From assembly GCA_964416315.1 (NCBI GenBank), contig CAYQDR010000018.1, positions 1 to 53,404 of the forward strand: a stretch of DNA of 53,404 nucleotides. The letters are read 5' to 3'. How positions within the stretch are numbered: position 1 is the first letter of the stretch; every line of letters begins with the position of its first letter. The notes under the pieces are model-generated. The model saw only the letters and a list, made by a program, of their open reading frames with translations, was not told where the DNA came from and did not search any database. This document shows, piece by piece, positions 25,124 through 35,597 of this stretch. Both the position numbers and the translations under genes were made by a program. This DNA is from CAYQDR01 sp964416315 (lineage in GTDB: Bacteria > Methylomirabilota > Methylomirabilia > Rokubacteriales > DASRDR01).

Positions 25124-26293
25124 ATGCGACGACTGATGCTGTTGTTCGTCGGATTTGTCCTGCTCACGGCGCCGGGAATGGCGCCACCGGCGTCGGCGCA
25201 GGAGGTGGTGAAGCTGGGCATCGTCGCCGAGATCACCGGGGGCGGTGCCCCCGTCGGCGCCACGTGGCGGGATGGGGTCAACCTGGCGGTGGAGGACATC
25301 AACAAGAAAGGGGGAATCCTGGGGCGCCGCCTGGAGACCTTCGTCATGGATACCCAGACGGATCCGCCGACCTCGGTGGCGGTGATGCGGCGGGCCATCA
25401 ACGAGAACCCCTTCGCGATCCTGGGGACGGTGTACAGCTCCAGCACCGTGGCGAACATGGAGATCGCCCGGCAGGCCGGCGTCCCCCAGATCACCGGCTC
25501 CGAGTCGGTGCTCATCGTCCAGAAGGGAAACCCCAACATCTTCCTGACGTCCTTCACGCAGCAGGTCGGGTTCGCCAAGCTCGTCCGCTGGCTCGCGGAG
25601 GATCTCAAGGCGGACAAGATCGCGCTGATTTACGTGAACAACGCGTTCGGCCGGGGCGGTCGGGAGATGTTCCTGAAGTTCCTGAAGGATCGGGGGAAGT
25701 CGATCGTGGCCGATATCTCCACGGAGGCGCAGCAGGCGGACTTCACCCCGGAGCTCACCCGGGTGCGAGCCTCCGGGGCCACCCACCTCATGGTCTACAA
25801 CCACGAGGAGGAGAACGCGCGGATCATGATCCAGCTTCGCAAGCTGGGGCTCAACGTCGAGCCGGTCGGGGACAACCTCTGCGCCCAGACTGCCATTGAT
25901 CCGGGTGGCGATGCCATGAACGGCGCGAGGTGCCACGTGCCGATGACCGCGGCCTCACCCGTGCCCGGCATGATGGACGTGGGCCGGCGCTTCCGGGAGA
26001 AATACGGGAGGATCCCGGACCACAACGGGTTCAAGGCGTACATCGGCGCCCACATGGTGAAGGCGGCGATCGAGCGGGTGGGCGCCTTCGACCAGGCCAA
26101 GGTCCGGGACTGCCTCCGCAACAACCTGTTCACGGTAGCCGAGGAACCCGGGCTGCTCATGGACATGTACGTGGACGACAAGGGGGACGCCGACCGCGGC
26201 AGCTTCATCGTCGAGGTGCAGAACCGGCAGACGAGGGTGATCAAGGTCGTGCCCATGCTGGGCGGCCCGTACACCAAGCGCGCCTGCCGGTAA
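25124..26293 (+). CDS. Liv-type ABC transporter substrate-binding protein
   Basis: The 389-residue binding protein starts at ATG 25124 with GAGGAGGAG upstream. The signal peptide (MRRLMLLFVGFVLLTAPG, cleavage after ASA-Q) leads to KLGIVAEITGGGAPVG and DGVNLAVEDINKKGG, then SSSTVANMEIA and GVPQITG: Periplasmic_binding_6. It is first of a complete transporter with permeases and ATPases in the same orientation. A very strong hairpin follows the stop. Neighbouring SDR and ThDP decarboxylase genes suggest a hydroxy- or oxo-acid ligand. Confidence 0.9.
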   Translation: MRRLMLLFVGFVLLTAPGMAPPASAQEVVKLGIVAEITGGGAPVGATWRDGVNLAVEDINKKGGILGRRLETFVMDTQTDPPTSVAVMRRAINENPFAILGTVYSSSTVANMEIARQAGVPQITGSESVLIVQKGNPNIFLTSFTQQVGFAKLVRWLAEDLKADKIALIYVNNAFGRGGREMFLKFLKDRGKSIVADISTEAQQADFTPELTRVRASGATHLMVYNHEEENARIMIQLRKLGLNVEPVGDNLCAQTAIDPGGDAMNGARCHVPMTAASPVPGMMDVGRRFREKYGRIPDHNGFKAYIGAHMVKAAIERVGAFDQAKVRDCLRNNLFTVAEEPGLLMDMYVDDKGDADRGSFIVEVQNRQTRVIKVVPMLGGPYTKRACR

Positions 26294-26375
26294 AGTGCCG
26301 ATTCCAGCACTTCCGGCGATGTGCCGCGGGTCCTGGCGCCGGTTCGCCCCGGACGCGCCTCGGCGCCGTCACCCG

Positions 26376-26419
26376 TTCGCGCCCTGCCGCGATTCGCGGA
26401 ATCGCGGCAGGACCGCGAA
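26376..26419. repeat. Strong hairpin between binding-protein gene and livH
   Basis: CCTGCCGCGATT (26383-26394) and AATCGCGGCAGG (26400-26411) form a perfect 12-bp stem around CGCGG. TTCGCG (26376-26381) and CGCGAA (26414-26419) extend it. Lying after the binding protein gene and before the permeases, it may protect the upstream mRNA and lower permease expression, as at malE-malF. Confidence 0.7.
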
Positions 26420-26535
26420 GGGGTCCCCCTTCGCCTCGGCGCGCCGGGGTCCTCACCGGCGCCACCCGCGGCACGCTCCTCGCCAAAGTTCCTTGGACCC
26501 GCACTAAACCTTCGGTCGCAGGGGGAGCGTTCAGC

Positions 26536-27411
26536 ATGACGGATGTCCTGCAGCTCTTCGTGGCCGGCCTCTCCATCGGCTCCATTTACGCCATGGCGGC
26601 GATCGGCTTCGTGCTCCTGTGGCAGACCTCCAACACCATCAACTTCGCCCAGGGGGAGTTCGTGGTCCTCCCGGCGTTCACGATGGTCCTGTTCCTGACG
26701 GTGTTCCGCCTGCCCTTCGCCGCGGCCTTCATGGCCACGGTCATCGTGTCGACCCTGCTCCTGGGCGTGCTGGTCAAGAAGGCGCTCGTGGACCGGCTGC
26801 TGAGGATGGGGGTCTTGCCCCTGGTGATCGCCACCATCGGCCTGAGCATGTTGATCCGCTACTCGCTCCAGCAGTTCTGGACCCCGCTGGCCCTGCCGTT
26901 CCCGGCGATCTTCTCCCGGGAACCGATCCACGTGGGCGGCGTGATCCTCTCGTCCGAAGAGCTGATGAACGTCCTCTCGGCGGCCCTCGTCATCGGGGCC
27001 CTGCAGCTCTTCATCCGGCGGACGAAGCTGGGGTGGGCGATGCAGGCGGTGGCGCAGAACCGGGAGCTCGCGCCGGTCCTGGGGATCAACGTCTCCCGGC
27101 TGGTGGGATTGACCTTCATGCTGAATGCGGCGCTGACCGCGGTGGCGGCCGTCCTCATCGCCCCCGTCTATCTCGTCAAGTACGACATCGGCATCGGGAT
27201 CGGCTTGAAGGCGTTCTACGCGGCGATCATCGGCGGCTTCAACCAGATCCGGGGGGCCCTCCTGGGCGGGCTGCTGGTGGGGCTGGTCGAGACCTATTCG
27301 GCCGCCTACATCTCGAACCAGTTCCGCGACGCCTTCGCCCTGGTCATCTTGATCGGCGTCCTGCTCCTCAAACCCGAGGGGCTCTGGGGCGTCCGGGAAG
27401 AGTGGGCGTAG
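26536..27411 (+). CDS. livH: Liv-type ABC transporter permease LivH
   Basis: The 291-residue permease has SIGSIYAMAAIGFVLLWQ, NTINFAQGEFVVLPAF, AMQAVAQNRELAPVLGIN (coupling loop) and IIGGFNQIRGALLGGLLVG, the LivH series, with seven to eight hydrophobic helices. It is preceded by 242 bases holding the strong hairpin, and followed 13 bases later by livM. The residues in the GxFNQIRG segment replace the more common GGxGxxxG, a modest variation seen in aromatic-acid transporters. Confidence 0.9.
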   Translation: MTDVLQLFVAGLSIGSIYAMAAIGFVLLWQTSNTINFAQGEFVVLPAFTMVLFLTVFRLPFAAAFMATVIVSTLLLGVLVKKALVDRLLRMGVLPLVIATIGLSMLIRYSLQQFWTPLALPFPAIFSREPIHVGGVILSSEELMNVLSAALVIGALQLFIRRTKLGWAMQAVAQNRELAPVLGINVSRLVGLTFMLNAALTAVAAVLIAPVYLVKYDIGIGIGLKAFYAAIIGGFNQIRGALLGGLLVGLVETYSAAYISNQFRDAFALVILIGVLLLKPEGLWGVREEWA

Positions 27412-27424
27412 CGGAGGGGCGCGC

Positions 27425-28420
27425 GTGCGGGGCTGGCGGACCCTGGGGATCCTGACGGGGGCGGCGGTCCTCCTGGTGTTGCCTCTGCTGCTGGAGCAGT
27501 ACAAGCTCTACCTGGCCAGCCTGACGCTGGTTTACCTGATCCTCGCGATCGGCCTGAATCTGACCCTCGGCTACGCGGGGCAGATCTCCCTGGCCCACGC
27601 CGGGTTCATGTCCTTCGGGGCGTACGCCGTGGCGATCCTCGGCCCCCTCGGCGTGCCGTTCGAGGGCGGGCTGGTCGTCGGCGCGATCATCGCCTTCTTC
27701 TGGGGGCTCGTCCTGGGGTTCCCGGCCCTCAAGGTCAAGCACCACTACCTGGCCATGGTGACCCTGGGATTCAACATCATCGTCTTCCTGGTGCTCCGGA
27801 ACTGGGAGTCGCTCACCGGCGGCTCCTTCGGGATCTCGGGGATCGCGCGACCCCGGTGGGGCCCCATCGGGTTCCAGTCGGACCGCGCGTACTACTACTA
27901 CATCCTGGGCTGGGCCGTGCTGGTGGTCGCCTCGGCCCACTGGATCCTCCACTCCCGGTGGGGGCGGGCCTTCCGGGCCATCCGGGAGAACGAAGTGCGG
28001 GCCCAGGTGGTGGGGGTGAGCCTGCGGACCTACAAGCTCATGGCCTTCGCCATCGGCTCGGCCTACGCCGGCGTCGGCGGCGCGCTGTTCGCCCCGCTGC
28101 TCGCCTACATCGACCCCGGGGCCTTCACCCTGGACCGGTCCATCCAGTTCCTGTTGATGGTGGTCATGGGAGGGCTGGGGCGATTCGAGGGGCCGTTCAT
28201 CGGGGCGGCGGTGGTGACGCTCCTGCCCGAGGCGCTCCGGGCCTCCGAGGGGTTCTACCTCATCATCTTCTCGCTGGCGGTCATCCTGATGATGCTGTTC
28301 ATGCCCAAAGGGCTGGTCGGGGTCTGGGACTGGATGCTCGGGAGGGTGACGCGCCGAGGATTCGGTTCGCCCCGCCCGCCGGCCCCGCGGGAGCCAGCGA
28401 CCGTGGTGGCGCCGAAGTAA
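27425..28420 (+). CDS. livM: Liv-type ABC transporter permease LivM
   Basis: The 331-residue permease starts at GTG 27425, with GGAGGGG (27414-27420) just upstream. Landmarks are LTLGYAGQISLAHAGFMSFGAY, GGSFGISGIARP, FRAIRENEVRAQVVGVSL (coupling loop) and VVMGGLGRFEGPFIGAA. Its C-terminus is extended by a proline/arginine-rich cytoplasmic tail after LVGVWDWMLG. It sits between livH (13 bases) and livG (20 bases) and shares their transcript. Confidence 0.9.
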   Translation: MRGWRTLGILTGAAVLLVLPLLLEQYKLYLASLTLVYLILAIGLNLTLGYAGQISLAHAGFMSFGAYAVAILGPLGVPFEGGLVVGAIIAFFWGLVLGFPALKVKHHYLAMVTLGFNIIVFLVLRNWESLTGGSFGISGIARPRWGPIGFQSDRAYYYYILGWAVLVVASAHWILHSRWGRAFRAIRENEVRAQVVGVSLRTYKLMAFAIGSAYAGVGGALFAPLLAYIDPGAFTLDRSIQFLLMVVMGGLGRFEGPFIGAAVVTLLPEALRASEGFYLIIFSLAVILMMLFMPKGLVGVWDWMLGRVTRRGFGSPRPPAPREPATVVAPK

Positions 28421-28440
28421 CCCGGAGCGGGAGAACCACG

Positions 28441-29178
28441 ATGTCGCTCCTGGAGATCCACCACCTCAGCAAGAGCTTCTTCCATCTGTCTGCGCTCAAC
28501 CTGGTGAGCTTCAGCGTCGAGCCGGGGGATCTCCTGGGGCTGATCGGGCCGAACGGATCCGGGAAGACCACCCTCTTCAACTGCGTGACGGGGGTCTTGC
28601 GTCCGTCGGGGGGACTGGTGCGGTTCAAGGGCGAGGACATCACGAAGCTCAGCGCCGATGCCGTGTGCCATCGGGGGGTCTCCCGGACGTTTCAGCTCAT
28701 CCAGCTCTTCCCGGAGATGACCGTGCTGGAGAACCTGCTCATGGCGGCGCAGGAACGGAAAGGGACGCTGTGGAGCCGCCTGATCATGCGGGACGAGACA
28801 GAGGAGACGGACCGGGCGCTGAGCCTCGTGGACTACCTGGGACTCTCCGGCGTCAAGGACCACCCGGCGGCGAACCTCTCCTACGGGCAGCAGAAGCTGC
28901 TGGACTTCGGGATGGCGTTGATGCCCGATCCCCCGCTCATCCTCCTGGACGAGCCCATGGCCGGGGTGAATCCCACCATGATCAAGGCCCTGGTCACCCA
29001 CATCCGGGACCTCAACGCCCAGGGGTACACCTTCGTGGTCATCGAGCACAACATGGAAGTGGTGATGTCGCTCTGTCGCCGCATCGTGGTCCTCTGCCAG
29101 GGGGAGAAGATCGCGGAAGGCACGCCGGCGGAGATCCATGACAATCCCGCCGTCATGGATGCCTACTTCGGCAGCTAG
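28441..29178 (+). CDS. livG: Liv-type ABC transporter ATPase LivG
   Basis: The 245-residue ATPase has Walker A GPNGSGKTT, a canonical LivG signature LSYGQQKLLDFG, Walker B LILLDEPMAGVNP and IEHN. The FQLIQLFPEMTVLENLLMA segment is LivG-specific. It is the only one of the three LivG proteins in the window with an intact LSYG signature. A 181-base gap holding a structured repeat separates it from livF, instead of the usual short spacer. Confidence 0.92.
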   Translation: MSLLEIHHLSKSFFHLSALNLVSFSVEPGDLLGLIGPNGSGKTTLFNCVTGVLRPSGGLVRFKGEDITKLSADAVCHRGVSRTFQLIQLFPEMTVLENLLMAAQERKGTLWSRLIMRDETEETDRALSLVDYLGLSGVKDHPAANLSYGQQKLLDFGMALMPDPPLILLDEPMAGVNPTMIKALVTHIRDLNAQGYTFVVIEHNMEVVMSLCRRIVVLCQGEKIAEGTPAEIHDNPAVMDAYFGS

Positions 29179-29179
29179 T

Positions 29180-29301
29180 GCCGTGGCCGATGACCGTCGC
29201 ATCCCGGCGTCCTCGGTCGTCGGCGGGCCTCAACGTATGCGGCATACGCCTCGGCCCGCCTCCTCCCTGCGTCCTAGGGCTGCTCGGCCCTCGGCCACGG
29301 C
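29180..29301 (-). repeat. Structured intergenic element, copy 1 (three nested stems)
   Basis: Three nested stems are readable. The outer is GCCGTGGCCGA (29180-29190) with TCGGCCACGGC (29291-29301), 11 of 11. The middle is GGCGGGCC (29222-29229) with GGCCCGCC (29253-29260), 8 of 8. The inner is CGTATGC (29234-29240) with GCATACG (29242-29248). Another copy in opposite orientation lies at 45992-46109 and keeps all three stems with compensating base changes. Here it lies between livG and livF. The strand given is the one on which copy 2's odd pairs become G-U. Confidence 0.8.
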
Positions 29302-29359
29302 TCAAAGTAGACGTCTCTGACACGTTTGTGCAGACGGTAGCCGAGCAGGGCAGCTAGAC

Positions 29360-30070
29360 ATGGCCCTGCTGGAAGTGCACGACCTCCACGCCGGCTACGG
29401 CAAGCTGGAGGTCCTCCACGGCATCACCCTGAAGGTGGAGGCGGGGCGGATCGTCTCCATCATCGGGCCCAACGGGGCCGGCAAGTCCACGGTGTTCAAG
29501 GCCATCTTCGGTCTCCTGCCGGTGCGGCAGGGGCGCGTGCTGTTCGCGGGGGAAGAGGTGACGAACCGATCGCCCGAGGCGCTCCTCCGCCAGGGGATGG
29601 CCTTCGTTCCCCAGGGACGCAACGTCTTTCCCCTGATGACCGTGGAACAGAATCTCCTCCTGGGCGCCTACATCCGCAAGCGCTCGCCCGAGCTCCTGGA
29701 CGCGGTGGAGCGGGTGTACGGGACCTTCCCGGTCCTGCGCGAGAAGCGGAAGGCCCGGGCGGGAACCCTCTCCGGCGGCCAGCAGCAGATGCTCGAGATG
29801 GGCCGGGCGCTCCTGCTCCAGCCCAAGCTGATCCTCCTCGACGAGCCGACACTGGGCCTGGCGCCTCTGGTGTTCAAGGAGATCTTCCGGATCATCGAGG
29901 GCCTGCGGCGGCAGGGCCAGACCATCCTCATGGTCGAGCAGAACGCGGCCAAGGCGCTGGAGATCTCCGACCACGCCTACGTGCTGGAGCTCGGGAAGAA
30001 CCGATACGAGGGGTCGGGCGAGGCCATCCGGAATGACGAGCGGGTGAGGCGCCTTTATCTCGGGCGCTGA
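29360..30070 (+). CDS. livF: Liv-type ABC transporter ATPase LivF
   Basis: The 236-residue ATPase has Walker A GPNGAGKST, signature LSGGQQQM, Walker B LILLDEPTLGLAP and VEQN. It begins MALLEVHDLHAGYGKL, the usual LivF start, 181 bases after livG and just past the structured element. It completes the plus-strand transporter. The C-terminus ERVRRLYLGR is typical. Some attenuation between livG and livF could occur through the intervening structure. Confidence 0.92.
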   Translation: MALLEVHDLHAGYGKLEVLHGITLKVEAGRIVSIIGPNGAGKSTVFKAIFGLLPVRQGRVLFAGEEVTNRSPEALLRQGMAFVPQGRNVFPLMTVEQNLLLGAYIRKRSPELLDAVERVYGTFPVLREKRKARAGTLSGGQQQMLEMGRALLLQPKLILLDEPTLGLAPLVFKEIFRIIEGLRRQGQTILMVEQNAAKALEISDHAYVLELGKNRYEGSGEAIRNDERVRRLYLGR

Positions 30071-30155
30071 GCGGAGCGGAACATTCCGGTGGTTCGCGGT
30101 CAGCGCGAGGCCGTTCCAGAGCGGATTTCTTCACACGAGCTGAGGGGCAGCCGAC

Positions 30156-31382
30156 ATGAACGCTGTCGCGTCCCGTAACGTCACGTTCATCAGCCACTCG
30201 GACCAAGGTGGTCGCGGCGATGGCGTCCAGATCATGGTCCACCGCGGCTATGCCTATATCGGCCACACATTCAGCAACGGCATCACCGTGATGGACGTGC
30301 GCGATCCCAAGCACCCGAAGGTGGTCGACTTCATCGCCTGTCCATCGAACACCCGGGCCATTCACCTGCAGACACACGGCGACCTGCTGCTCGCGACCAA
30401 CATGCCGAGCGTGTGGACCATGCAGGTCTTGAGCGAGAAGGAGTATTTCGCCGGGTCGCCGGCCGACAAGCTCAGGGAGCGGGCGGGAGAGTTCACCGCC
30501 GGGCTGCGCGTGTACGACATCTCGCGGCCCGACAAGCCGCGCGAGGTCGCCTTCATGCCGATCGAGGGCATCGGACCCCACCGGATCTGGTATGTGGGTG
30601 GCCGCTACGCCTACGTCTCCGCGCACTTCGCCGAGTTCACCGATCACATCCTCGCGGTCGTGGACCTGTCGGATCCGACACGGCCCTCTGTCTGCGGCCG
30701 CTGGTGGCTGCCCGGCATGTGGCGCGGCGGCGGCGAGACGCCGAGCTGGCGCCCCGGCCGTCGCTATGCGCTCCATCACGCGCTCGTCGCCGGCAATCTC
30801 GCCTACGGCGCCTGGCGCGACGGCGGCCTGACGGTGCTCGACGTCAGCGAGCCGGCCCGACCGAAGCTGCTCGCTCACCGGAACTGGGACCCGCCGTTCG
30901 GCGGCGCGACGCATTCGCCGCTGCCGCTTCCCGATCGGAACCTGCTCGTGGTCGCCGACGAGGCCAACTTCGCCGACTGCAGCCAGGGCCTCCGGTACAC
31001 CTGGGTGTTCGATGTGCGCGAGCCCGGCAATCCCGTGAGCATCGCGACGTTCCCGACGCCCTCCGACGCGGACTATTGCGCCAAGGGTGGGAACTTCGGC
31101 CCGCACAATCTGCACGAGAACCGGCCGGGGTCGTTCCAGAGCTCGCGCTTCATCTTCGAGACCTATTACAACGCGGGCGTGCGGGTCTTCGATATCGACA
31201 ACCCGTTCCAGCCGCGCGAGGTGGGGTACTACGTGCCGCCTGATCCCGAGCGCATGACGGACCCGCGTCCCAACCGGCCGCGCGTGATCCAGTCCTGCGA
31301 CTGCTACGTCGACCCGAACGGCATCATGTATCTGACCGACACCAACGCCGGCCTCTACCTCCTCCAGTTCGAGGGCCCGTGA
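30156..31382 (+). CDS. LVIVD-type beta-propeller protein
   Basis: The 408-residue protein is built of repeats of the form YAYIGH...ITVMDVRDPKHPKVV, LRVYDISRPDKPREV, ILAVVDLSDPTRPSV, LTVLDVSEPARPKLL, WVFDVREPGNPVSI and VRVFDIDNPFQPREV, six blades with the V-x-D-x-x-x-P-x-x-P core of LVIVD proteins. H-rich spots (THSPLPL, FGPHNLHENRPG) could bind metal. No signal peptide is seen at the chosen start, so it appears cytoplasmic unless translation begins elsewhere. It follows livF by 85 bases and may be co-transcribed. Enzymatic function is unknown; homologous propellers are usually scaffolds. Confidence 0.78.
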   Translation: MNAVASRNVTFISHSDQGGRGDGVQIMVHRGYAYIGHTFSNGITVMDVRDPKHPKVVDFIACPSNTRAIHLQTHGDLLLATNMPSVWTMQVLSEKEYFAGSPADKLRERAGEFTAGLRVYDISRPDKPREVAFMPIEGIGPHRIWYVGGRYAYVSAHFAEFTDHILAVVDLSDPTRPSVCGRWWLPGMWRGGGETPSWRPGRRYALHHALVAGNLAYGAWRDGGLTVLDVSEPARPKLLAHRNWDPPFGGATHSPLPLPDRNLLVVADEANFADCSQGLRYTWVFDVREPGNPVSIATFPTPSDADYCAKGGNFGPHNLHENRPGSFQSSRFIFETYYNAGVRVFDIDNPFQPREVGYYVPPDPERMTDPRPNRPRVIQSCDCYVDPNGIMYLTDTNAGLYLLQFEGP

Positions 31383-31657
31383 GCGACTCGCCGGCGCCGC
31401 TCAGCCCGCGGCGCAACAGTACCGAATCGCCAAGAGCAGAGGGCCCGATGATCGTCCGCGGCGAGTTTCCCCCGCAGATGAAGCTCGAGCTGTTCCTGAA
31501 GGACCTGGGTCTGATCCTGGACGCGGGGGCGGATGTGGGCGCCCCCCTCCCGCTCACCGCGCTGGCGAAGCGCCTCTACGCGGCGGCCGCCGCCGAGGGG
31601 CACGGCGGCGCGGACCTGGCCGTGGTGGCGAAGGCCCTGGAGGCATGGGGGGACTGA
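31379..31657 (+). pseudogene. C-terminal fragment of a 3-hydroxyisobutyrate dehydrogenase-like enzyme
   Basis: From about 31448 the frame reads a stretch around FPPQMKLELFLKDLGLILDA and VGAPLPLTALAKRLYAAAA, the NAD_binding_11 helical domain that ends 3-hydroxyisobutyrate and tartronate-semialdehyde dehydrogenases. The Rossmann domain with GxGxxG is absent, and the upstream 23 codons are unrelated. Only about 70 of 290 residues remain. The frame overlaps the stop of the propeller gene by four bases, which is a coincidence of junction rather than gene coupling. Confidence 0.7.
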
Positions 31658-31678
31658 AGCCCGGCGCGACGCTGATCT

Positions 31679-32962
31679 TCATCCGTCGGCCCTCCCGGCG
31701 CGCGATCGCGGCTTGAGAGCCCGCTGCAGATCCTCATGCTCGAAGGCCGACGCCATGCGGTTCATCTCGGACGAGGAAAGACCCAGGCGGGACGCCTCGC
31801 CCCGCCACGTCGCCACCGCCTCACCGACTTCGGCCGCGATCGTGCGGGCCGTCTTGGCATCCAGTTCGAAGTACGATGCCACCTCCATCGCGCGTTCCAG
31901 CGACGCCGTGCCGTCTTCAAGGTCGATGGCGGTCGTGAGAACCCGCGGCTTGATGTCGGTTGGCACCGGATTGAGGTCGTAGGCCGGCGCGAGCCGCCAG
32001 CCGTCGGGACCGGCGTAGAGAAAGCCGTGGTTGCGCAGATGGTCGTCCGTGTTGGAAATCAGGATGCTGAATACGATCCGCCGCCACAGCGCGCGCATGT
32101 CCTCCTTCGGGGCGGCGCCGTACTGGCGGAGCGCATCCACGAACTCGAGATAACTGCGCGTTTCATTGTCGTTTGCGCCGAGCATGCTCATGGCGGACAG
32201 AAAAGGCAGCCGTACGCCATCCGTGCGGTCGAACCGGCGCAACAGGAGGACCGGCTTGCCGGCGACATTTTCAAGGCGCCAGGCCGGGACCAGAATGCCG
32301 GCCTTGGCCGCCAGTGTCAAGGCGACGGCTTCCCACAGGACCGTGTTGATCTCATCTCCCTTGTGCGGAAACTTGGCGACCGCCAGCTGGCCGTCGCGGT
32401 CGCGGACGGAGGCCTTGGGGCGCGCCCCGCCAAGGGACGAGCCCGGTGCCAGGAGGAGACGCAGATCCTCATCGCTGTCGGAGTCGCTCACCACATGCTC
32501 CGCGGCCGAGAGCAGCCGCGGCAACTCGATCAGCGGCGGTATCCTCGTGGAGGCGTGTTCAGCGAGAAAAGGCCCCCCTTCCCGCTCGGCGAAGCGCAAC
32601 GCGCCCTGACGCGCTTCATCGTCGACCATGAGCAGGTAATCGATCTCCCACAATGTGCGGGGCGTCTCGCCTGCGCGCTCTGCACGCCGGCGCTCGGCGC
32701 GGCGCATCAGAGCGCGCCCCCAGCGGTCGGGGGCCGAGTCGCCGATGGCGCCGAATAGCGGTTTGTCGGACGACGTGTGGAACGGGCCGGGGCCGAGCTT
32801 CAGCGCCGGTTCGAGCGCGAAGCGGTCGGCATGGGCAAGCCATGTCTTGTCGTACTCGAAGGTGGCGCTTTCCCTGTTCTTGCGCGTGCGTCCCCACAGC
32901 CGCCCCACCAGGTGAGGCGCGCCGCGCAGGTCGACATACACGAAGACATGCTTTTCCATCAT
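31679..32962 (-). CDS. hipA: HipA-family toxin kinase
   Basis: The 427-residue protein has the HipA plan: an N-terminal Couple_hipA region with GAIGDSAPDRWGRALM, then the kinase with SSLGGARPKA (glycine-rich loop, 175-184), VAKFP, catalytic loop ISNTDDHLRNHGFL (D306/D307) and Mg-binding D329 (LAPAYDLNP). HipA kinases phosphorylate glutamyl-tRNA synthetase or other targets and cause dormancy. All key residues are present. It overlaps hipB by four bases (ATGA), antitoxin first, the usual order. The pair lies between a dehydrogenase fragment and typA, suggesting accessory DNA. Confidence 0.9.
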   Translation of the reverse strand: MMEKHVFVYVDLRGAPHLVGRLWGRTRKNRESATFEYDKTWLAHADRFALEPALKLGPGPFHTSSDKPLFGAIGDSAPDRWGRALMRRAERRRAERAGETPRTLWEIDYLLMVDDEARQGALRFAEREGGPFLAEHASTRIPPLIELPRLLSAAEHVVSDSDSDEDLRLLLAPGSSLGGARPKASVRDRDGQLAVAKFPHKGDEINTVLWEAVALTLAAKAGILVPAWRLENVAGKPVLLLRRFDRTDGVRLPFLSAMSMLGANDNETRSYLEFVDALRQYGAAPKEDMRALWRRIVFSILISNTDDHLRNHGFLYAGPDGWRLAPAYDLNPVPTDIKPRVLTTAIDLEDGTASLERAMEVASYFELDAKTARTIAAEVGEAVATWRGEASRLGLSSSEMNRMASAFEHEDLQRALKPRSRAGRADG

Positions 32963-33327
32963 TCCCCGCCCGACTGTTCTGGCCGGACCGGCTTTTCTCC
33001 ATGCGCCCGCCGGATGCGCTGCGGGAGGTGTTCCTCTTCGAGCGTCAGGCCCACGCTGTCGTTCTTGGGATCGGCGAGATCCGCGAGCCGGTCGGCCATT
33101 CCGAGGACGAAGAGCACCGTCGCGTAGGTGCCCATGGAGACGCCCGGCTCGCCCTTCTCCACCTTGTTCAGGGTCATGCGGCTGATGGACGCCCGCTCGG
33201 CCATGATCGCGACAGGGATGCGCCGGCGCCGCCGGGCGTCACGAATGTCGTGGCCCAGTTTGCGGAGAGCGCGCCTGACCGGGATCGGCGATCCTGAGGC
33301 TGACTGGCGTTTGCGCATGGCGTCCAT
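32959..33327 (-). CDS. hipB: HTH-XRE antitoxin, HipB-like
   Basis: The 122-residue protein has an XRE helix-turn-helix: LGHDIRDARRRRRIPVAIMA, RASISRMTLNKVEKGEPGVS and a stretch around GTYATVLFVLGMADRL. A C-terminal tail (TLEEEHLPQRIRRAHG) would occupy HipA. Two starts are possible: ATG 33327, or a second ATG nine bases later (MRKRQ). The AT-rich region upstream contains a candidate promoter and repeated TTATGG words that may be its operator. Confidence 0.85.
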   Translation of the reverse strand: MDAMRKRQSASGSPIPVRRALRKLGHDIRDARRRRRIPVAIMAERASISRMTLNKVEKGEPGVSMGTYATVLFVLGMADRLADLADPKNDSVGLTLEEEHLPQRIRRAHGEKPVRPEQSGGE

Positions 33328-33349
33328 AATGTTATACCTTATGGCATTT

Positions 33350-33378
33350 AATGTACATCTTTATGGACCTTACGTCAA
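33350..33378 (-). promoter_or_regulatory. Candidate hipBA promoter and operator region
   Basis: On the minus strand, TTGACG (33378-33373) and TACATT (33355-33350) are 17 bases apart, about 23 bases before the hipB start. Words CTTATGG or CTTTATGG occur three times between 33335 and 33475, flanking the promoter, as likely repressor half-sites. The region is strikingly AT-rich for this genome. Confidence 0.5.
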
Positions 33379-33559
33379 GGGGCATGCTAGGGCAATTCCG
33401 ATGGCTCAAGAGGTCGATGATCGTAGACCTAATGGCGCTTAACGTCTAGGATCATATACGTAACAATCTTATGGATGCGGGGCATGCCCTGTGCTAGAGT
33501 CCGCGGTTCCTTCGAGACTCTCCTCGACAGCATCCTGAAAGGGCCCAAGGAGGCGCCGA

Positions 33560-35381
<1,822 letters not shown>

Positions 35382-35597
35382 AACGCACTTTCTCGGGTCC
35401 CTGCAGGGCGGGTGCCCCCCACCTGCCGGCCCGGATAGATGAGCCGGCGGCAGGGCGCCAGGGGGATCTGGGGCGAGCGAGCAACCGGTGGAGGTCCGGG
35501 GTCGCGCGAGCGTCCCGAGCCGCCGGCACGTCCCCGGGGGGCCCGGCCCGGGCGGGCAGACGGGGACCACTTCCCCGCCGCGGGGCCAGAACGGGGA
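35382..35597. other. Spacer after typA, likely IS91-like element flank
   Basis: 216 bases hold no supported frame. Words such as GGGGACCACTTCCCC and AACGGGGAC recur in the style of an insertion-sequence end, and the IS91-like transposase terminus follows. I cannot place an exact element end. Confidence 0.35.
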
